Of a DNA stretch of 7,211 nucleotides, positions 6,384 to 7,211 are shown piece by piece. The notes beneath the pieces were generated by a model, which was given only the letters and a program-made list of their open reading frames with translations, had not been told where the DNA came from and searched no databases. The stretch covers positions 1-7,211 of the forward strand of contig JAUWTX010000099.1 of NCBI GenBank assembly GCA_030614505.1, in the 5' to 3' direction. Positions within the stretch are counted from its first letter, which is position 1; every line of letters begins with the position of its first letter. Source of the stretch: Desulfuromonadales bacterium (lineage in GTDB: Bacteria; Desulfobacterota; Desulfuromonadia; Desulfuromonadales; BM103). The translations under genes and the position numbers were made by a program.

Positions 6384-6986
6384 TTATCGAACCAGAACTT
6401 TCAGTGCTCCTTTCAGTGCTTCTTCCATCGTCAGGTCCGGTTCCAGTTCCATGCTTTCCAGAACCTTACGGGCATGATTCTCCTTGTAGCCTAGATTGAT
6501 CAGCGCAGAAATAACGTCGTTAATCATGTCACCCGCAGATGTACCCGTTGCTGTCGACGAATCGACAGACCCCGGAAGATCTTCAATCGGGCCAATTTTG
6601 TCTTTCAGCTCCAGGACCAGCCGCTCAGCGGTTTTCTTGCCGATGCCTGGCAGCCCGGTGAGACGTTTGACATCACCTGCAGCAATTGCTCTTTTAAGCT
6701 CTCCCGCCGGTATGTGCGAAAGGATGTTGATTGCCAATTTTGGCCCGATACCGGAAATCCCGATCAGGGTGACAAACAGGTCCTTCTCTTCCAGGCTCAG
6801 AAAGCCATAGAGCAGCAGGGCGTCCTCCCGGACATGAGTGTGCGTAAAGAGACTGACCTCGCCGGTTTCCGGGAGTGAATAGAAGGTCGATAATGAAATG
6901 AACAGCCGATAGCCGACACCACCGACGTCAATGATCACGTGATTGATCGATTTGTAAGCCAATGTGCCACGTACCAGGGCGATCAT
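6384..6986 (-). CDS. ruvA: Holliday junction branch migration protein RuvA
   Basis: RuvA forms tetramers that hold the four-way junction in an open square and load the RuvB motor rings. The protein has 200 residues, the usual family length. Residues 1-64 form the OB-fold domain I, with the characteristic GGVGY at 22-26 and VREDALLLYGF around 52-62. Two helix-hairpin-helix motifs follow: one around 74-90 (GISGIGPK) and one around 109-128 (GLPGIGKKTAERL). A Ser/Thr/Gly-rich flexible linker spans about 138-152, and residues 153-200 are the three-helix domain III that binds RuvB (LINLGY near 162-167). The start is the ATG at 6986, which gives the conserved MIALVRG opening; the Shine-Dalgarno is weak. 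The gap to the ruvB ATG is only 18 nt, which supports one transcript. No key residue appears missing. Confidence 0.98.
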   Translation of the reverse strand: MIALVRGTLAYKSINHVIIDVGGVGYRLFISLSTFYSLPETGEVSLFTHTHVREDALLLYGFLSLEEKDLFVTLIGISGIGPKLAINILSHIPAGELKRAIAAGDVKRLTGLPGIGKKTAERLVLELKDKIGPIEDLPGSVDSSTATGTSAGDMINDVISALINLGYKENHARKVLESMELEPDLTMEEALKGALKVLVR

Positions 6987-7039
6987 CAGGGTTCACTTTC
7001 TTTAGTAGTTGACGGATGTTGCCTGTGGGTCATAAATTA

Positions 7040-7211
7040 TTAACGACGACTGGAACTGAGAACTGCTTGTTTCAGCGTCCGGCTGTTAGCATGACAGATA
7101 GCAACAGCCAGGGCATCAGCAGCATCTTCCTGGGCAACTTCCGGAAGATTCAAGAGAGCTTTAACCATATGCTGTACTTGCTGTTTCCCGGCATGCCCAT
7201 AGCCAACCACG
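7040..7211 (-). CDS. ruvC: Crossover junction endodeoxyribonuclease RuvC, C-terminal part (5' end outside window)
   Basis: RuvC is the dimeric resolvase that nicks Holliday junctions symmetrically, working with RuvAB in recombinational repair in the cytoplasm. Only the last 56 residues are in the window; the gene enters from the right edge and ends with TAA at 7040-7042. The fragment begins VVGYGHAGKQQVQHMV, typical of the family's DNA-contacting region, and carries DAADALAVAICH, which holds the last two of the four catalytic acidic residues (equivalent to Asp138 and Asp141 of the E. coli enzyme). The first two acidic residues lie outside and cannot be checked. The C-terminus ends in a short Ser/Arg-rich tail. 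It is first in a ruvC-ruvA-ruvB order, with 53 bp before ruvA, so co-transcription is likely. Identification is firm; intactness of the full gene is not known. Confidence 0.95.
   Translation of the reverse strand, partial: VVGYGHAGKQQVQHMVKALLNLPEVAQEDAADALAVAICHANSRTLKQAVLSSSRR

Overview
The window reads as a chromosomal, housekeeping stretch of a Gram-negative bacterium of moderate GC content. The gene set (RuvCAB, a QueH-type queuosine enzyme, a short phasin-like protein directly before an ABC1/UbiB kinase-like gene) suggests the Desulfuromonadales/Geobacterales group. That placement is an inference from gene content and protein style, not from a marker-gene comparison. All eight protein genes lie on the minus strand, so transcription runs from position 7211 towards position 1. 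I saw no tRNA, rRNA, CRISPR array, insertion sequence, prophage gene or plus-strand gene that I can support.

In transcription order, the window opens with the 3' end of ruvC (7211-7040), then ruvA (6986-6384) and ruvB (6365-5340). Together these encode the Holliday-junction branch-migration and resolution machine. About 100 nt after ruvB lies a perfect 10-bp GC-rich hairpin with a T-rich tail (5236-5205), followed after only 35 nt from the hairpin base by a 776-residue protein (5178-2848) that I do not recognise. Its first ~115 residues look like a degenerate PD-(D/E)xK nuclease fold, and the rest is soluble, mostly helical and uncharacterised.

After a 142-bp gap with a 14-bp perfect palindrome comes queH (2705-2166), the last enzyme of queuosine synthesis in bacteria lacking QueG. 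It is followed by a patatin-like (RssA/NTE-type) serine hydrolase (2082-1129). The final block is a short phasin-like coiled-coil protein (1059-766) with a strong ribosome binding site and a possible promoter of its own, followed 30 bp later by the N-terminal 245 residues of an ABC1/UbiB (AarF/ADCK) atypical kinase that runs off the left edge.

Functionally the window splits into DNA recombination (ruvCAB), an orphan large protein, tRNA modification (queH) and a lipid/quinone-flavoured group (patatin, phasin-like, UbiB). The least understood item is the 776-residue protein with its structured leader. The patatin/phasin/ABC1 neighbourhood is the second point of interest.
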